Assembly (NCBI GenBank): GCA_009859145.1
Contig: VRVR01000051.1
Coordinates: 7,549 to 71,548 of the forward strand
Reading direction: 5' to 3'
From: Andalucia godoyi
Taxonomy: Eukaryota; Discoba; Jakobea; Jakobida; Andaluciidae
Length of the DNA: 64,000 bases
The position numbers and the translations under genes are program-made. Below the pieces are notes generated by a model. The model made no database searches. It had not been told where the DNA came from and was given only the letters and a program-made list of their open reading frames with translations. Below, one piece after another: positions 38,809 to 50,165 of the stretch (the stretch's first letter is position 1; each line of letters begins with the position of its first letter).

Positions 38809-39798
38809 CTACGAGTCAACGTAGATGGCGCAGAACGGGGACATGTGTTCAAACTTTGGAGTTCTCCAGTCGGGTCCGAACACGAGTTTCAGAGAGCCTT
38901 CGATATCTTTCTGGACTCTCATTTGGCGTCCTAGACAGACATTGCCCCACGTGAGCCCGGCGAGGAACTCATCGGTGACTCCTCCGAAGCCAAACAGGTC
39001 AATGATCTTTGGCTCCCCATCTCTCTCGTAATACTGCGGTCGCACAGGCCAGTTACCCTCGTCAAACCGCACTGCGATCCCTGAGCCTCCTCGCAGCACC
39101 TCAAACTCGAATCCCGCAGCCGCGAGAACCTTCATTGCCGCACCTACATCCTCGATGCGCATCCCGAGGTCCAGATCGTGCTCCCACGGTATCGGGAATC
39201 CGGGGTGTCGCCCATAAGCAAGAAGCGAGCCTTGGACCGCCCACGTCTTGATTCCTGCAGCGTCAAGCACCGCAGTCACCTGCCCGCCTCGCTCGCACAT
39301 CAGCTCATGGTATCCGCGCGGATAGGCACACCACACATGCCACAGCATGAGCGACTTGGCAGCCAGCACAATGCCAAGCACCAGCGCGAGGACCATCGAC
39401 ACCTTTGCATTCCGCTGCAACAGCGCCGAGAATGAGGACAGCCGAGAAGCAGACACCAGTCCCTGCGGGGCCGTCGTGCAGCATCGCTTGTAAACGTAAA
39501 CAGGAAGCAGCAGCACGAACACAAGGATGCAGGAAATCGTCGTAAACACAGACGCAACCATCGCTGCCGCCGAAGACTTGTTTGACGAATGTGCGTGAGC
39601 ATGATGGGCGTGAGCGGATGCAGAAGCCGATGCGAGATTCGGCATCGTGAACACATGACTTGAAAAAAGATGGACAAACGTCATCGGGAGGAACAACATG
39701 CTCAGGACCGCCGGATACGGACTGAACTCGCGCCAAAAGTATGAGAAGAACACGCTGTTGAACAAGAGCAACAGAAACAAGAGACTCCTACTCAACAT
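38809..39798 (-). CDS. Membrane-anchored LicD/fukutin-family protein
   Basis: 329 residues. Four hydrophobic segments occupy the first ~165 residues (about 2-20, 28-48, 80-105 and 130-155), with a His/Ala/Ser-rich loop between. The LicD nucleotidyltransferase-like domain follows: AVQGSLLAYGRHPGFPIPWEHDLDLGM (about 190-215; given here as GSLLAYGRHPGF and the metal-binding-type HDLDLG), then EPKIIDLFGF and a C-terminal LKLVFGPDWRTPKF. The family includes bacterial phosphocholine transferases and fukutin/FKRP ribitol-phosphate transferases. A role in glycan phosphodiester transfer in the Golgi is inferred. The leader has CT/GT microsatellites. Confidence 0.85.
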   Translation of the reverse strand: MLSRSLLFLLLLFNSVFFSYFWREFSPYPAVLSMLFLPMTFVHLFSSHVFTMPNLASASASAHAHHAHAHSSNKSSAAAMVASVFTTISCILVFVLLLPVYVYKRCCTTAPQGLVSASRLSSFSALLQRNAKVSMVLALVLGIVLAAKSLMLWHVWCAYPRGYHELMCERGGQVTAVLDAAGIKTWAVQGSLLAYGRHPGFPIPWEHDLDLGMRIEDVGAAMKVLAAAGFEFEVLRGGSGIAVRFDEGNWPVRPQYYERDGEPKIIDLFGFGGVTDEFLAGLTWGNVCLGRQMRVQKDIEGSLKLVFGPDWRTPKFEHMSPFCAIYVDS

Positions 39799-39821
39799 TT
39801 TTTCTTTTTCTTTTTTTCTTC

Positions 39822-39846
39822 CCTCTCTCTCTCTCTCTCTCTCTCC

Positions 39847-39892
<46 letters not shown>
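39822..39892. repeat. (CT)n-(GT)n compound microsatellite
   Basis: CT tract at 39822-39850 and GT tract at 39851-39892, lying in the leader of the LicD gene. Confidence 0.95.
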
Positions 39893-39896
<4 letters not shown>

Positions 39897-40222
39897 AACG
39901 TGAGCCATTAAGAAGAGAGACAGAAATAGAAAAACAGAGGGAGAAAGAGAGATATCATTCGTGATGAAGCGATGATGGGTGGATGCGATTGATGGGTCTG
40001 AAAGCTGATGAGTTCCTTTTCAGGCATGGTACTCAACAGCCCACAAGAGTCGCTCAGATAATCTCCAAAAGCTCTTTGTCCACTTAAGGACGGCGACTGC
40101 CTGCTTGTCTCTGTTGGTCAGTCAGTCCTTGTGTGAGTGTGAGAGAGTGAGAGAGTGTGAGTGTGAGAGAGTGAGAGAGTGAGAGAGTGAGAGAGTGAGA
40201 GAGTGAGAGAGAAAGGGGGAAG
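39893..40222. promoter_or_regulatory. Divergent leader region of LicD and LRR-anoctamin genes
   Basis: No gene is seen. A GAGAGTGAGAGAGTGTGAGTG-type purine repeat (about 40135-40212) lies directly upstream of the ATG at 40223, on its sense strand. Confidence 0.6.
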
Positions 40223-40483
40223 ATGCTGGATTTGTGTCCGATACTGGAAGACGACTTGTCGATCGTGTCGTTTTCGGATCTTGATGTTCTTGACTTGCGA
40301 GGCGTTTCGACAGTGTCTGGGCTGTCCGAGTTCAACACGGTCGGTACAGCGACAACGCGCGTCCTGCTCGACGAGTGCACGCTTCTGTTCACCCGGTCCA
40401 ACACTGTGCAAAACAAGAAACCACAATCGCAACCGCAACCGTCGCTGCTCAATAGCACCGACGCATACGACAGTTTATCAACA

Positions 40484-40527
<44 letters not shown>

Positions 40528-43500
40528 TGGTAGTAGTAGTAGCGGTAGTGGTAGTGGTAGTGGTAGTGCGTCGCTCGACTTTAGCGCAAAGAGTCGGATT
40601 TCCCAAAGTAATGTGCTGATGCGACTGCTGCCTGCAGTGCACTTATCGCGGTTGTCGCTTGCAAAACTCGTTCCTGCGCCCTCGCTGCTGGAGCTTTTGG
40701 AGAATATCCCGTTTGCATTTCCAATGCTGCAGTGCTTGGATCTGTCCAACACGCCGCTTTCCGCACAGTATCTGACGGCAGTCGCTGCGGCAGTCGCTCC
40801 ATACTCGGCAGTCTCGCATGCGGTTGGAGTCCAGGAACTGTGCTTAGCGGGTTGCGAAATTGATCCAAAGGGTTGCAAGGCGTTCGTCGATGCCGTTTGC
40901 GCGGGCGCGCAGGACTCGGCGCTCCGCGAAAGATCTTCCACCACCACCACCACCACCACCGCCAGTGCGGCCGCCAGTCTCAGCGAAGGACTTCGCGAGA
41001 ATGCGGCAGACGCCTCGGTAGACGCCGCAAGTTCGGCTCGGCTTGCGAATGCCAAGCTTGCACTGCAAATCCTGGATGTTTCTGGGAATTATCTGTCGGC
41101 ATCATCGCTACTCATTCTGTCGGCGGCCTTGCCACCGTCGTTGAAGACTCTCAACGTGGCGAAAAATCCGATCCGAGACTCGGCAAAGTTGGATGCTGCT
41201 GCCGCGGCTTTGGGATCGCTTCCAAACTTGGAGGTCCTCTGTCTGGGCGGGACGATGATGTCCAGCTCGCTGGGCAGGCTGCTCATGATCATAAGTGAAC
41301 TCGGAGCTGTTGCCCGCAAGCAATTTGGGACGTATGCATTATCCACCCTCGACCTGACAAATTCAAAAATGTCTGAAAAGTGCTTTGAAGGACTCTCCTC
41401 GTTGTTGATAGCAGGTGGAGTGCGACTGTCAACATTGATCCTGAATCACATTGTGTTGGACGAAGACGCCTGGGTTGCGTGCCACCAATTCTTCAAAAAC
41501 GCAATCTCAGCGAATACCTTCCTTCGGGTTCTGGAGATCGATAACGTGTTTCCTGCTTATCCATCCATGTTTCCCCAGATGAAATCGCATCAATTGGCCC
41601 TCAGCTTGCCTGCAGAATTTGAGAATGATCCGCGAAGCGCAGTATATGACGGTGACGACGTAGACTTCCTGGTGAGGGAGTTGCTTGCGAGCATTGCGGT
41701 TTCTCCGTCGTTGCAGTCTGTATCGCTGAATGCAAATGGGTTGCATGATGGATACATGGATTTACTGGAACATTTTTGTTTGAAAAAATCCTCTGTGCTC
41801 AAGAAACTGCATGTTGCGCACAATTTCTTGACTAGGTTTCCCTTCGTCGGCGGACCTTCGAAACCCTTGCTGTCCATTCAAAACTCGGCCCCAATGCCCG
41901 ACTTTCCTCGACTGGAGTCGTTTGATTACTCGAAGAATCCAGTCATGTTGACGTCGTTTGCAGTGCAGCTGCCGGTTGTTCCAACATCAACCATTCCCGT
42001 TTCTGCTTCCTCTGCGAAATTGCCGACAAACACCAGTGCGCAGTCCTTCTCTGGAACGATCACAGATGCGTTTTTGGCGACGTTTTTGCCGCACGCTCCT
42101 GGTTTGAAGGAACTGCAGCTCTCCGGCTTGCCAGAAGTAACAATGCCGTTATTGGCGAACATGATTGGATTGTCTGCCATCGTTGGACTGAAGATCGACT
42201 GTTCCTCCTCCGTGGACCAGTCATTGGCCGTGTGCTTGAAGGATCGCAGCGATATGGTTTACGTGAATGGACTGAATCACATCTCGGAAATCACTGCTTC
42301 GTGGCACACCATTGTTGCTCCTTGGAAGTTCTTTGAGTCTCCCTCGAACATTCGGTTCGCCTCTGCTGCTGTTTTCCAGCGTGCTGTCTCCCGATGCATG
42401 CAGACAACCATCTTCCAAGCCTCTCCGCTGTTACTGCAACACGGATTCTCGTTGGGTGCGGCTCTTTCTGCACTGCGGTCGACGCTTGTGGTTCTGGATC
42501 TTTCCGATTGCAGAATTACGGACGAAGTGTTCAGCCGTGAAGTCCTGGGACACATTCCCCATCTTTCGAGTTTGTTGAAGTTGCGCCTCAAAGGCAACTT
42601 GCTCACTCTCGCCTCCATGAAGAAACTGTGTCCTGCCATGGAAAACACGGGCATTACATATGTCTCCCTCAATGTGTCGTATAACAAGCTGGATCTCGAA
42701 GGTCTTGTCTTCGTTACCCAAACGGCTCATAAGTTTTGTCGTAATCTGACAATTGTCCACGATGATATTTTTTCTCCAGCAGCAGCAGCTACAACAACAA
42801 CAACGTCGTCGTCGTCGTCGTCTTCTTTTGGTACTGGTGTTTCCAGTGCGTTCTCTCCTTCTGCGCAAGCTTCAATGAGTCGGATGATCGACATGCTGTT
42901 GCAAATCATGAATCGGCAAGACAGGCATCCCCTTCGATCCTTTTGTGGCATCAATTTTGATCAAGTCACCGCAGTGAATCGCAAAGAATTGACCTTCCGG
43001 CGCTTTTCATCTCAGTTTATGGCCGACATGTATCTTGGACTTGAAGAACGATTGGCGCCGACCACATTGGCGAATATTTGCACTATCGAGTTCGCGAATT
43101 CGTCGTTGTCCCGGTACTCCTTCGGGATCGTTGTCGGCCAACTCATCTGGAAGTGCGAAAACCTCAAACAACTGATTTTCGATAACTGTACCTTTGATCT
43201 TGATTTCTGTCGTGCACTGCAAGAGTACAGCCCCCCTTCGCAGTTGGATCGAGTGGCGTCGCAATTCAACAAGAGTGTGTTTTCCGAGTTTAAGAAGTCC
43301 ACTCGCAAGCCATGTGCCCTCGAATTTCGAAGCTGTCTTGTGCCGACCTTCTCGTTTTTGCTGAACATCAAGCTGTTTTCACTAAAAGAATTGTCCGTGA
43401 TGGACTGGAAGCGGGCCTTGAACGTCGAGGAGGTGGATGTTGGTGGCCCCTCACCTGAAGATTCCAGACCGCTGGAGCTCAGCACTGCGGACATTGGCGA

Positions 43501-46500
43501 TGTCATAGAATCGGAGTTTGCTTCTTCGTCGCTACCTTATTCTGCATCTCATCGTCGAGAATCGACAGATCCGATGATTGAAGTGATTCGATCCATCATC
43601 AATTGCCATGCACAAACGCTGAAACGGATGAACCTGTCAGGATTTCGCAGTTTGTTGAGCGGGGATTCTGAAACGACGTTTGCGACCATTGCTTCGTGTG
43701 AAAAATTGGAAGAACTGGCTGTGGACGCTACCCGCATCGGCAGGGACTCTTTCATGGCCGTTGTTCCGTTGCTCCTCCAGTACTGCTCCTCATTGCGAGT
43801 GCTGTGCGTATCGGGATTGGATCACGGTCAGAACTCCGGAAACGCTCTGTCGCTTGCTCAAGTCCGTCTGCTGCTCGCAGAAGTCCGACAACACAATTCC
43901 ATTCGGGTTCTCGCAGGTGTCTTTCCCGACGATCCATCGTCTGTTGAGTGGAAGAGGCTTTCGCTCGAATTGCGCTGCAATGGAACTCCCGTGATTGACG
44001 TTTCCTACTCTACGGAGGAACTGCAAGACTCTTACTTTGCATTGTGTATTTTGAGATCGATCTTCAAGCGGCAAGCTTGGTTGAACATGTTCGACATCAT
44101 CGAGAGGTTACCAGCAGCGACGTTTCCGTTGTGTCTTCCGCTGATATTTTGTACGGATCATGTTTCCTTTGTCCAGCAATCCGCAAAGGCAACAAAGGCA
44201 TTTGTGGAACGGGTCCCTGTGTTAGTGAACAAGTTCCCAGGTCCGTGGGCATTCGACCTGCAGAAGCTGCAGTTGAATCTGCAAATTGAAGCGGTGCCGG
44301 CCAAGTTGGCGGAGTCAATGATTGTCAGTTGCAACCCTTTGATTCTATCTCACGAGTATTGGTTCGTGGAGCGGGAATTCAGAGACTATGCAGACAAGTT
44401 TTGCAGTTCCAATGGTGTCGACATCTCCCTGTCTGAAATCTATCCTTTTGAAGACGGGTTTTTTGTGGCTCCCGATGATCCTCTTCTTGTGGGAATCCGC
44501 AAGGGGCTGGTCGCATGGGTCGCAAAAGTGTGCAGCGATTCGGAGATCCTCATGCGAACTAAAGTCGTGTTTGACTGTGTTGCCTACATATTCTCGCGAA
44601 CTGCAGGCGGGACGCTGGTGACTCCCTCTCTGAACTCTGCCCCAGGGCTCACTCTCACTCTCGCTTCTTCCTTGCCGGCGAACAGCCAGAGTCCCATGAC
44701 GGATTCTTCCTCTGTCCGGATGCTGCAGTCCCTTCTGGAGCGCGAGCCGCCGTTTGAACAAGCGTGGGTACCCTGGATCGTACGGTCTGTAGGCGTTACG
44801 TATCTCACACAAAGCGGGTCGTCGCTGTTTCACATGACTGCAAAACATGGTTGCACTGTTGTGCTTCTTGAACTATGTGATAGGCTGCATGCGTCATCCG
44901 CAGCTGGCGCACCGAATCTCAGTGCGTTCGATGGCAGCAAGGAATCGACCCTTGCGTTTCTTCTGCGTCGCAATGCCGCTGGCTTCACTGCCAGAGACCT
45001 GACATGCCCAAGGGATGACTGCCGGGAGATTCATGACAAGTTGTTGGCGGAGGAAAACAGAATGTGGGAAACAGCGGCCGATGTTCACGATCAGTATCTA
45101 GAACAAGCTGTGCGGCAGGCGCATTGCGTGCTGATCCGGACGATCCGAGAAGCATCTGCTGGAGAAGAAGCGTTGCTGGCTAGATTTCGAAGCAGCATGA
45201 TGCAGAAATGGCTCACCGTTGACCGATGTCCGCATCCCCATCGGCCAGACCTCGAAGTGTGGTGCATTCGAATGATTCCCTCCCGGGCGGCATTCCTGCA
45301 TTCCACTCTTCCGTCCAACTCCTTTGTCATCGGCCGCAGCGCTTCTCTTGACAACGCTGCAGATCTGAAGTCGCGAGATGCACAAATGACCAATACCTCT
45401 CCCTTCCCGTCTCTTCCTTCCCTTGTGCTGCAGTCGATTGTGCTAGACGTCATGTGCTCAGTGATTCAGACGTCTGTACCTACTCTTCTTCCACAGGGCT
45501 ACTGCCCAAACACGATTTTGGAAATGCTGGAAACCAAGCATTTCAAGGCTGCCTTCTGTCCGCATGAGCCTGCAGAAGTATCAGCCCTCTCGCACGCGTG
45601 GCTCGCGTCTATGGAGCCTCTGACCTCTCTTTCGTCTCGAGAATTTCTTCGCGAGACGCCGTATCATGTGCACGGCGGGCTGCAGATTCTGCGCGACTAT
45701 TTTGGAGAGCATATTGCAATTTATCTGTTGTTCGGCTGCACTCTGTTCTCGCATATTCTGCGACTGTTAATGTTTCTTCTGCTGTTTCATGGCTTCTGCT
45801 GGTACTATGACGTTTCTCGGCATGTCTCTGTCGTGGTGAATTCGTTTGCAATGATTTTTGGAGGAAGGATGCTGTTGACGGCTCTCAGGCAGAAGAGTTC
45901 CGAAGCGTCCTTTGCGTGGGAGGTCCTGGACTATGAAGACGCTCTGGAGCAAGTTCGGCCGCAATTTCGGGGTTTGAAGGGCCTGGTGTCAGTGAATCCG
46001 ATCACAGGGGAAGCAGAACCATATTTTCCATCGTCGAGAAGGCTCCTTCGCGTCCTGTTTTCTGCGTTGATTGCTGGAGGCTTCATGGTTATCGCCGGTG
46101 CAATCAACATCCTCAGGACACACTATGCTCGCAAACTGGAGCTCCTGTCCTCTGCGACCAATGTGGAAGCTGAGGCTGTGTTCTATACGAGGTTGCAAGC
46201 GTCTCTTTCTGTCGGATATGCGATCTCCGTGATCATCATGGCCGGCCTCTATCGGTCGGTCATGATGAAGCTGACGGACTTTGAGAATTGGCGAGCGCAG
46301 TCGCAGTGGGTATCTTCGCTTGTCCTCAAGAACACTGCGTTTTCCTTTGCGAACTCGTACGGTGCCTTGCTGCTGTTCTTGTATCATGGCTACGGCAACG
46401 TTGACACACTGCTCAGCGGCCTGTCTTCTGGCTTAACAAGCTTGCTGATTGCTCGGTTGGCATCGGGACCTGTTATTGAACATGTGTTTCCGCTGCTGCA

Positions 46501-47368
46501 ATTCCGCATTACGGCTCTCCTTTCGCGATCCTCCGTTTTCGGTCGGAAGAAAGACTTTTCTCCCACGTCGTCGTCACTTGCATCCGCATCCCCGTCATCC
46601 AGAGCGTCTTCCGTCGATCGCCAAGGATGGTCAAAACGAAAGGAAAAGTCAGGAAACAAGGCGGCGGGACAGGCAGCAACGTCCAGGACCCATGCTGCAG
46701 GATCCTCTCTTTTCCACCAGCTGCTGATGTCTTCCAAGTCCCCCATGAAGAACGTAGAAGACCGCCTGGACGAGTCGTCTCGGGTGTCGTATGGCGATCA
46801 TTTGTTCTCCGAGTATGCAGATCTCGTTGATGTTTTTGGGCTGCTGTTCTTGTTCGCCGCCAGTGCACCGGGCGCTGTTGCCTTGGCAGCGGTGTATATT
46901 GGCGCCCAGATTAAAGGCGACGTTTTCAAGTTCACGTTTGTCAACCGAAGAACGCAGCGCAGAATCACATCTGGAATCGGAGTGTGGCTTCCGGTGCTTG
47001 AGAACCTATGGATCGCGTCGATCTTTTCGAATGCATTCATGATTGCACATTCTCTCCGGCCGTTTCTAAGTCACATTTGCACGGTCCTCCAATCCGGGAG
47101 GTTCCTGTTTGACGCTGCGCAGATTTATCTGTTGGGAAGCGAAGCCCCGATTGTGCCGCTTGCTGGCTACTGTTCCGATCAGAGTGCTGCGCAAGCAGAT
47201 GTGTCCATTGTCTCATGGATGTGGATCCTCATCGTTGTGTTTTTGCTGTCAACCCTCATGGTGTTTCGCAATCTTGCCGTGGGATCCCTTCGCCACTTGG
47301 CCCCGTGGGTTCGAAAAGAAATCTATCGACAACGACTCCGTCAAAAAGCCAGTCGAAACGTTGCTTAG
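40223..47368 (+). CDS. LRR-anoctamin (TMEM16) fusion protein
   Basis: 2381 residues, one uninterrupted frame. After a Ser tract (AGC/AGT repeats, about residues 87-115), ribonuclease-inhibitor-type leucine-rich repeats extend from about 160 to 1250 (for example LQCLDLSNTPLS, LQILDVSGNYLS, LVVLDLSDCRIT). Residues about 1250-1640 are helical and may include an ankyrin-like stretch (SSLFHMTAKHGCTVVLLELC). From about 1810 the anoctamin membrane domain follows: RDYFGEHIAIYLLFG, NPITGEAEPYFPSSRR, LTDFENWRAQSQW, LKNTAFSFANSYGALL, EYADLVDVFGLLFLF and IGVWLPVLENLWI. Anoctamins are calcium-gated chloride channels or lipid scramblases. The calcium-site residues look only partly kept. I know no standard family with this LRR fusion. 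Confidence 0.88.
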
Positions 47369-47653
47369 CCCGTCTCTTAACTTATATTTTACAGCCATCT
47401 TTGATTCACACACTCTGCTTTGTGAGTGTCCCGCACGTTGTACGTATGTGTGTGTGTGTGTGTGTGTGTGTCCGCGAGTTTCTGAGCCTATCGATGTCCC
47501 TCAGAAACTCCCAGTCTGTCTTTCCTACCTCTCAATTTCCAACAAGTATTGCTGTTTGAAACCCGAAAATAAAACAAGTCGAAAGCTCGACACAAAACAA
47601 ACGAAAAAGGGGAAGAAGAAGAAGAAGAAGAAGAAGAAGGAAGGAAGCGCTGG
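47369..47653. other. Convergent 3' region with simple repeats
   Basis: Contains (GT)n at about 47446-47470 and (AAG)n at about 47607-47638. No gene. Confidence 0.5.
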
Positions 47654-48754
47654 CTATTCCAGGATGTTGTAGGCCATATGAACGTAACGGAATGCCAAGA
47701 AGTGTGTCACACCCTGCAACACGGTGCAGATGTGCCAAATTGGATGTGACCACCAGCCGAAATCCAGCTTGCCAGGGGCCCATCGTTCCGGAATGCGGAG
47801 CACCACCAGAGTCGCACCAATCAGGAGGAAGACCCAGCCTTCGATCGTCGCCCGAGTAGTCGCCAGCCAGACTTCCAATGCGATTTCGCCAGGCTGGACC
47901 GGTCTATCTACTTGCTCGATTCCTCTGTGCGGCGACAGCCCGAACCACTGGTCAGGCCCGAACTGATCGAGCCGTGTAAACCCATGTGCAATCGGAACCA
48001 CAAAGTACAGTCCTGCAACAATGAACAGCGCCGATCGAAACCTGCGAAACTCGCGGCTGTGAAAGTGCTTCACGAACACTGCGGTATATGCATTCGCGGC
48101 AATCAAAAGGAGCAGCACCGCCGAGTGAACCCATCGAAACCCGTCCAGCGCAGCATCGTTCTTCCTCTCCGTGTCGTGACTCTTGAAAATTGCAAAGATT
48201 GGAAGAATCTGGCATGACACTGCAGTTCCAAGAATCGCTATGGCATCGCATCGCAAGCCGGTCTGATAGTGGCGATGTGAACAGCACCCAATCGTATGAA
48301 ACACAACCGAGCCTATGCACGTCACGACTCCGCCAACAGGAATCAGCGTGAGGAGGAACGGGTCGTTGCACGCGACGGAGTGCAGCGCAAGCAAAACGAA
48401 TAGCAGCGCACCCAAAACATGCGTCCAGCAATTCAGCATTTCATTGTGCCATTTTCCAACAAGCGACATCACGGACTCCAGAATACTCATCGGAGGCCGA
48501 TATCCGTGTATTACGTACGGAGTTCGATAGTACGGGGCAACGGCCGGAAAATCAATCAGCCGCATCTGCTGTGCACTTCGAAATGACGCGTATAACCGCG
48601 CAAGCATAGTCGTCTTCTGCAGTCCTCCCTTCACCAGTCGTCCATCCTTATCATCGACGCCCTGTCGTGCATCATCAGCGTGCTCTTTGCCGCCATCACC
48701 AGTCACCATCACTCTCCCGCTATTCCGCGGCAACCGTTGCTTGGAGCCTCCCAT
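47654..48754 (-). CDS. PAQR family receptor (adiponectin receptor/haemolysin III-like)
   Basis: 366 residues with seven predicted membrane segments from about residue 108. The PAQR signature is intact. The zinc site is built from VFHTIGCCSHRHYQTGLRCD (Ser/His and Asp ligands) and the C-terminal WWSHPIWHICTVLQGVTHF (two His). NEMLNCWTHVLGALLF is the family's first helix. PAQR proteins are zinc-dependent membrane hydrolase-like receptors, ceramidase-like in animals. An insert of about 40 residues before the last two helices (around DQFGPDQWFGLSPHR) is typical of animal/fungal-type members. The start lies after a polypurine leader on the sense strand. Confidence 0.93.
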   Translation of the reverse strand: MGGSKQRLPRNSGRVMVTGDGGKEHADDARQGVDDKDGRLVKGGLQKTTMLARLYASFRSAQQMRLIDFPAVAPYYRTPYVIHGYRPPMSILESVMSLVGKWHNEMLNCWTHVLGALLFVLLALHSVACNDPFLLTLIPVGGVVTCIGSVVFHTIGCCSHRHYQTGLRCDAIAILGTAVSCQILPIFAIFKSHDTERKNDAALDGFRWVHSAVLLLLIAANAYTAVFVKHFHSREFRRFRSALFIVAGLYFVVPIAHGFTRLDQFGPDQWFGLSPHRGIEQVDRPVQPGEIALEVWLATTRATIEGWVFLLIGATLVVLRIPERWAPGKLDFGWWSHPIWHICTVLQGVTHFLAFRYVHMAYNILE

Positions 48755-49151
48755 GTCCTTCCTCTTTTCCTTTTTTCTTTTTCTTTTTCTTTTTTCTTTT
48801 ATCTTTTTTCTTTTATCTTTTTTTCCTTCGGTTTTTCCTTGCTTTAATTGTTATTCTTCGTTAATGTTTTCTTCTGCTGGCCTTTCTTCCCGCTCGGTGA
48901 AGCATTGCAGAGAAGCAGAAAGTGCGGGAAAACGAATCACTCAGACGGCGTTTGCTGCAGTGATGAGTTGAGACTGGAGACTTGACACAAGAGAGACTTG
49001 AGACTTGGGACAGCGCGCTCTCCCAAACCTCTCTTGCTCTCGGCTGGTGTAAAGAGAGAGTGTTTGTAAGAGAGAGTGAGAGAGAGAGAGAGTGAGTGTG
49101 TGTGTGTGTGTGTGTGTTCGGAGAAGAGACGAGGAAGGGCGGAATGACGAG
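48755..49151. promoter_or_regulatory. Divergent region between PAQR and HExxH genes
   Basis: Holds a CTTTTT-rich tract (about 48767-48840; purine-rich on the PAQR sense strand) and, on the other side, a GAGAGA/GTGTGT tract (about 49059-49118) just before the ATG at 49152. Open frames on the minus strand (48861-49583) are rejected. Confidence 0.5.
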
Positions 49152-50024
49152 ATGGTGGACAGCAGTGATGAAGTACGAGCGCTGAGTCGTCGCGGCATTG
49201 TTTGCGGACCCGGGGAAACGGTGCTTGCGTTTGCAGCGCGCGTAAAGCACCAATTGGGACTTACAGCAGATGAGATTCGGTTGCATCCGAGTTTTTCGTG
49301 TGCGTTCTCGGAGTGTGCGGTTGTGCATGCATGGGCGCTTTCTTCGTACAGACAGGCACTCGCATTGCTGAACGCGAGGCTGGATGCGAGTCTGGATGCG
49401 CTGGATTGGGTTTTGGTAGTGGTATCGGGTGCGGGGCTCGGCACCGGTATGATGGGTGCGTGTCATGAGCGCATTGACTTTCCGGGACGCGAGGGCGTTC
49501 GGCTCGTGTTTATCCAGCTCCATCCAACATGCTTCTGCAGTCCTGCGTTTGAATGCACAGTGATTGCACACGAGTTTGTGCATGCGGTGCGATCGCAGCT
49601 TGTTGGCGATGCGGACGACGACGATGACGAAGTGTTTGCGTACCAGCTGTCGGATTCAAGGCTGGAAAGGTGGGTTGGACCACTCCATCGATCTTGGTTT
49701 CGCCATCTGGTTGTCGGGTCGTTTGCAGTTGCGCTGAATCGAAATGTGCTGCGTGCGGCGTTTGTGGGGTCGTTGGTCGTAGATGCCGCTCATGCGTACA
49801 AGCTGCGTGGACTGCTGGCGCGTGTTGCGTCACGTCTGGAGGCTTCGGGAATGCCATGTTCCGGTTTACTTTTCCGCATGTCAGCAACCGAATTGCAGAC
49901 GTTCGGTGCGCTGCTCGAGTCAGGCGTTCCTGCTGGACTTGCATTGTCACGAACAGTCGGCGAGAACAACCCAGCCAGACTCCAAGCGCTTGTCATGTTT
50001 CTGCGTACGCCAAGCAGGCTGTAA
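49152..50024 (+). CDS. Putative HExxH zinc metallopeptidase
   Basis: 290 residues from the ATG at 49152. The core reads CTVIAHEFVHAVRSQL (HEFVH about residues 140-144). An Asp tract and DEVFAYQLSD (about 159-168) follow, where the second Glu could be the third zinc ligand, as in gluzincins. The spacing (about 18 residues) and the following aromatic residue resemble small bacterial HExxH proteins whose third ligand lies in EExFAY. There is no signal peptide, but two weakly hydrophobic segments are present. The C-terminal half is Ala/Leu-rich and unrecognised. No named family can be assigned with confidence. A bacterial origin is possible but untested. Confidence 0.6.
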   Translation: MVDSSDEVRALSRRGIVCGPGETVLAFAARVKHQLGLTADEIRLHPSFSCAFSECAVVHAWALSSYRQALALLNARLDASLDALDWVLVVVSGAGLGTGMMGACHERIDFPGREGVRLVFIQLHPTCFCSPAFECTVIAHEFVHAVRSQLVGDADDDDDEVFAYQLSDSRLERWVGPLHRSWFRHLVVGSFAVALNRNVLRAAFVGSLVVDAAHAYKLRGLLARVASRLEASGMPCSGLLFRMSATELQTFGALLESGVPAGLALSRTVGENNPARLQALVMFLRTPSRL

Positions 50025-50165
50025 AGCAGGCTGTAGGCGAAGACGATGACGGAGAGAAAAAACAGAGCTTCATAATGGAAAAATGTACACACACACGCAC
50101 ACACAAACCTACATACATACATACATACATAAATACACACTGGGTGCCCAGCGAGGTGGGAAGAG

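Noticed and set aside
40135-40212. Regular GAGAGTGAGAG units as a CRISPR-like array
   Set aside because: It is a continuous low-complexity tract with no unique spacers. No CRISPR array is seen anywhere in the window.
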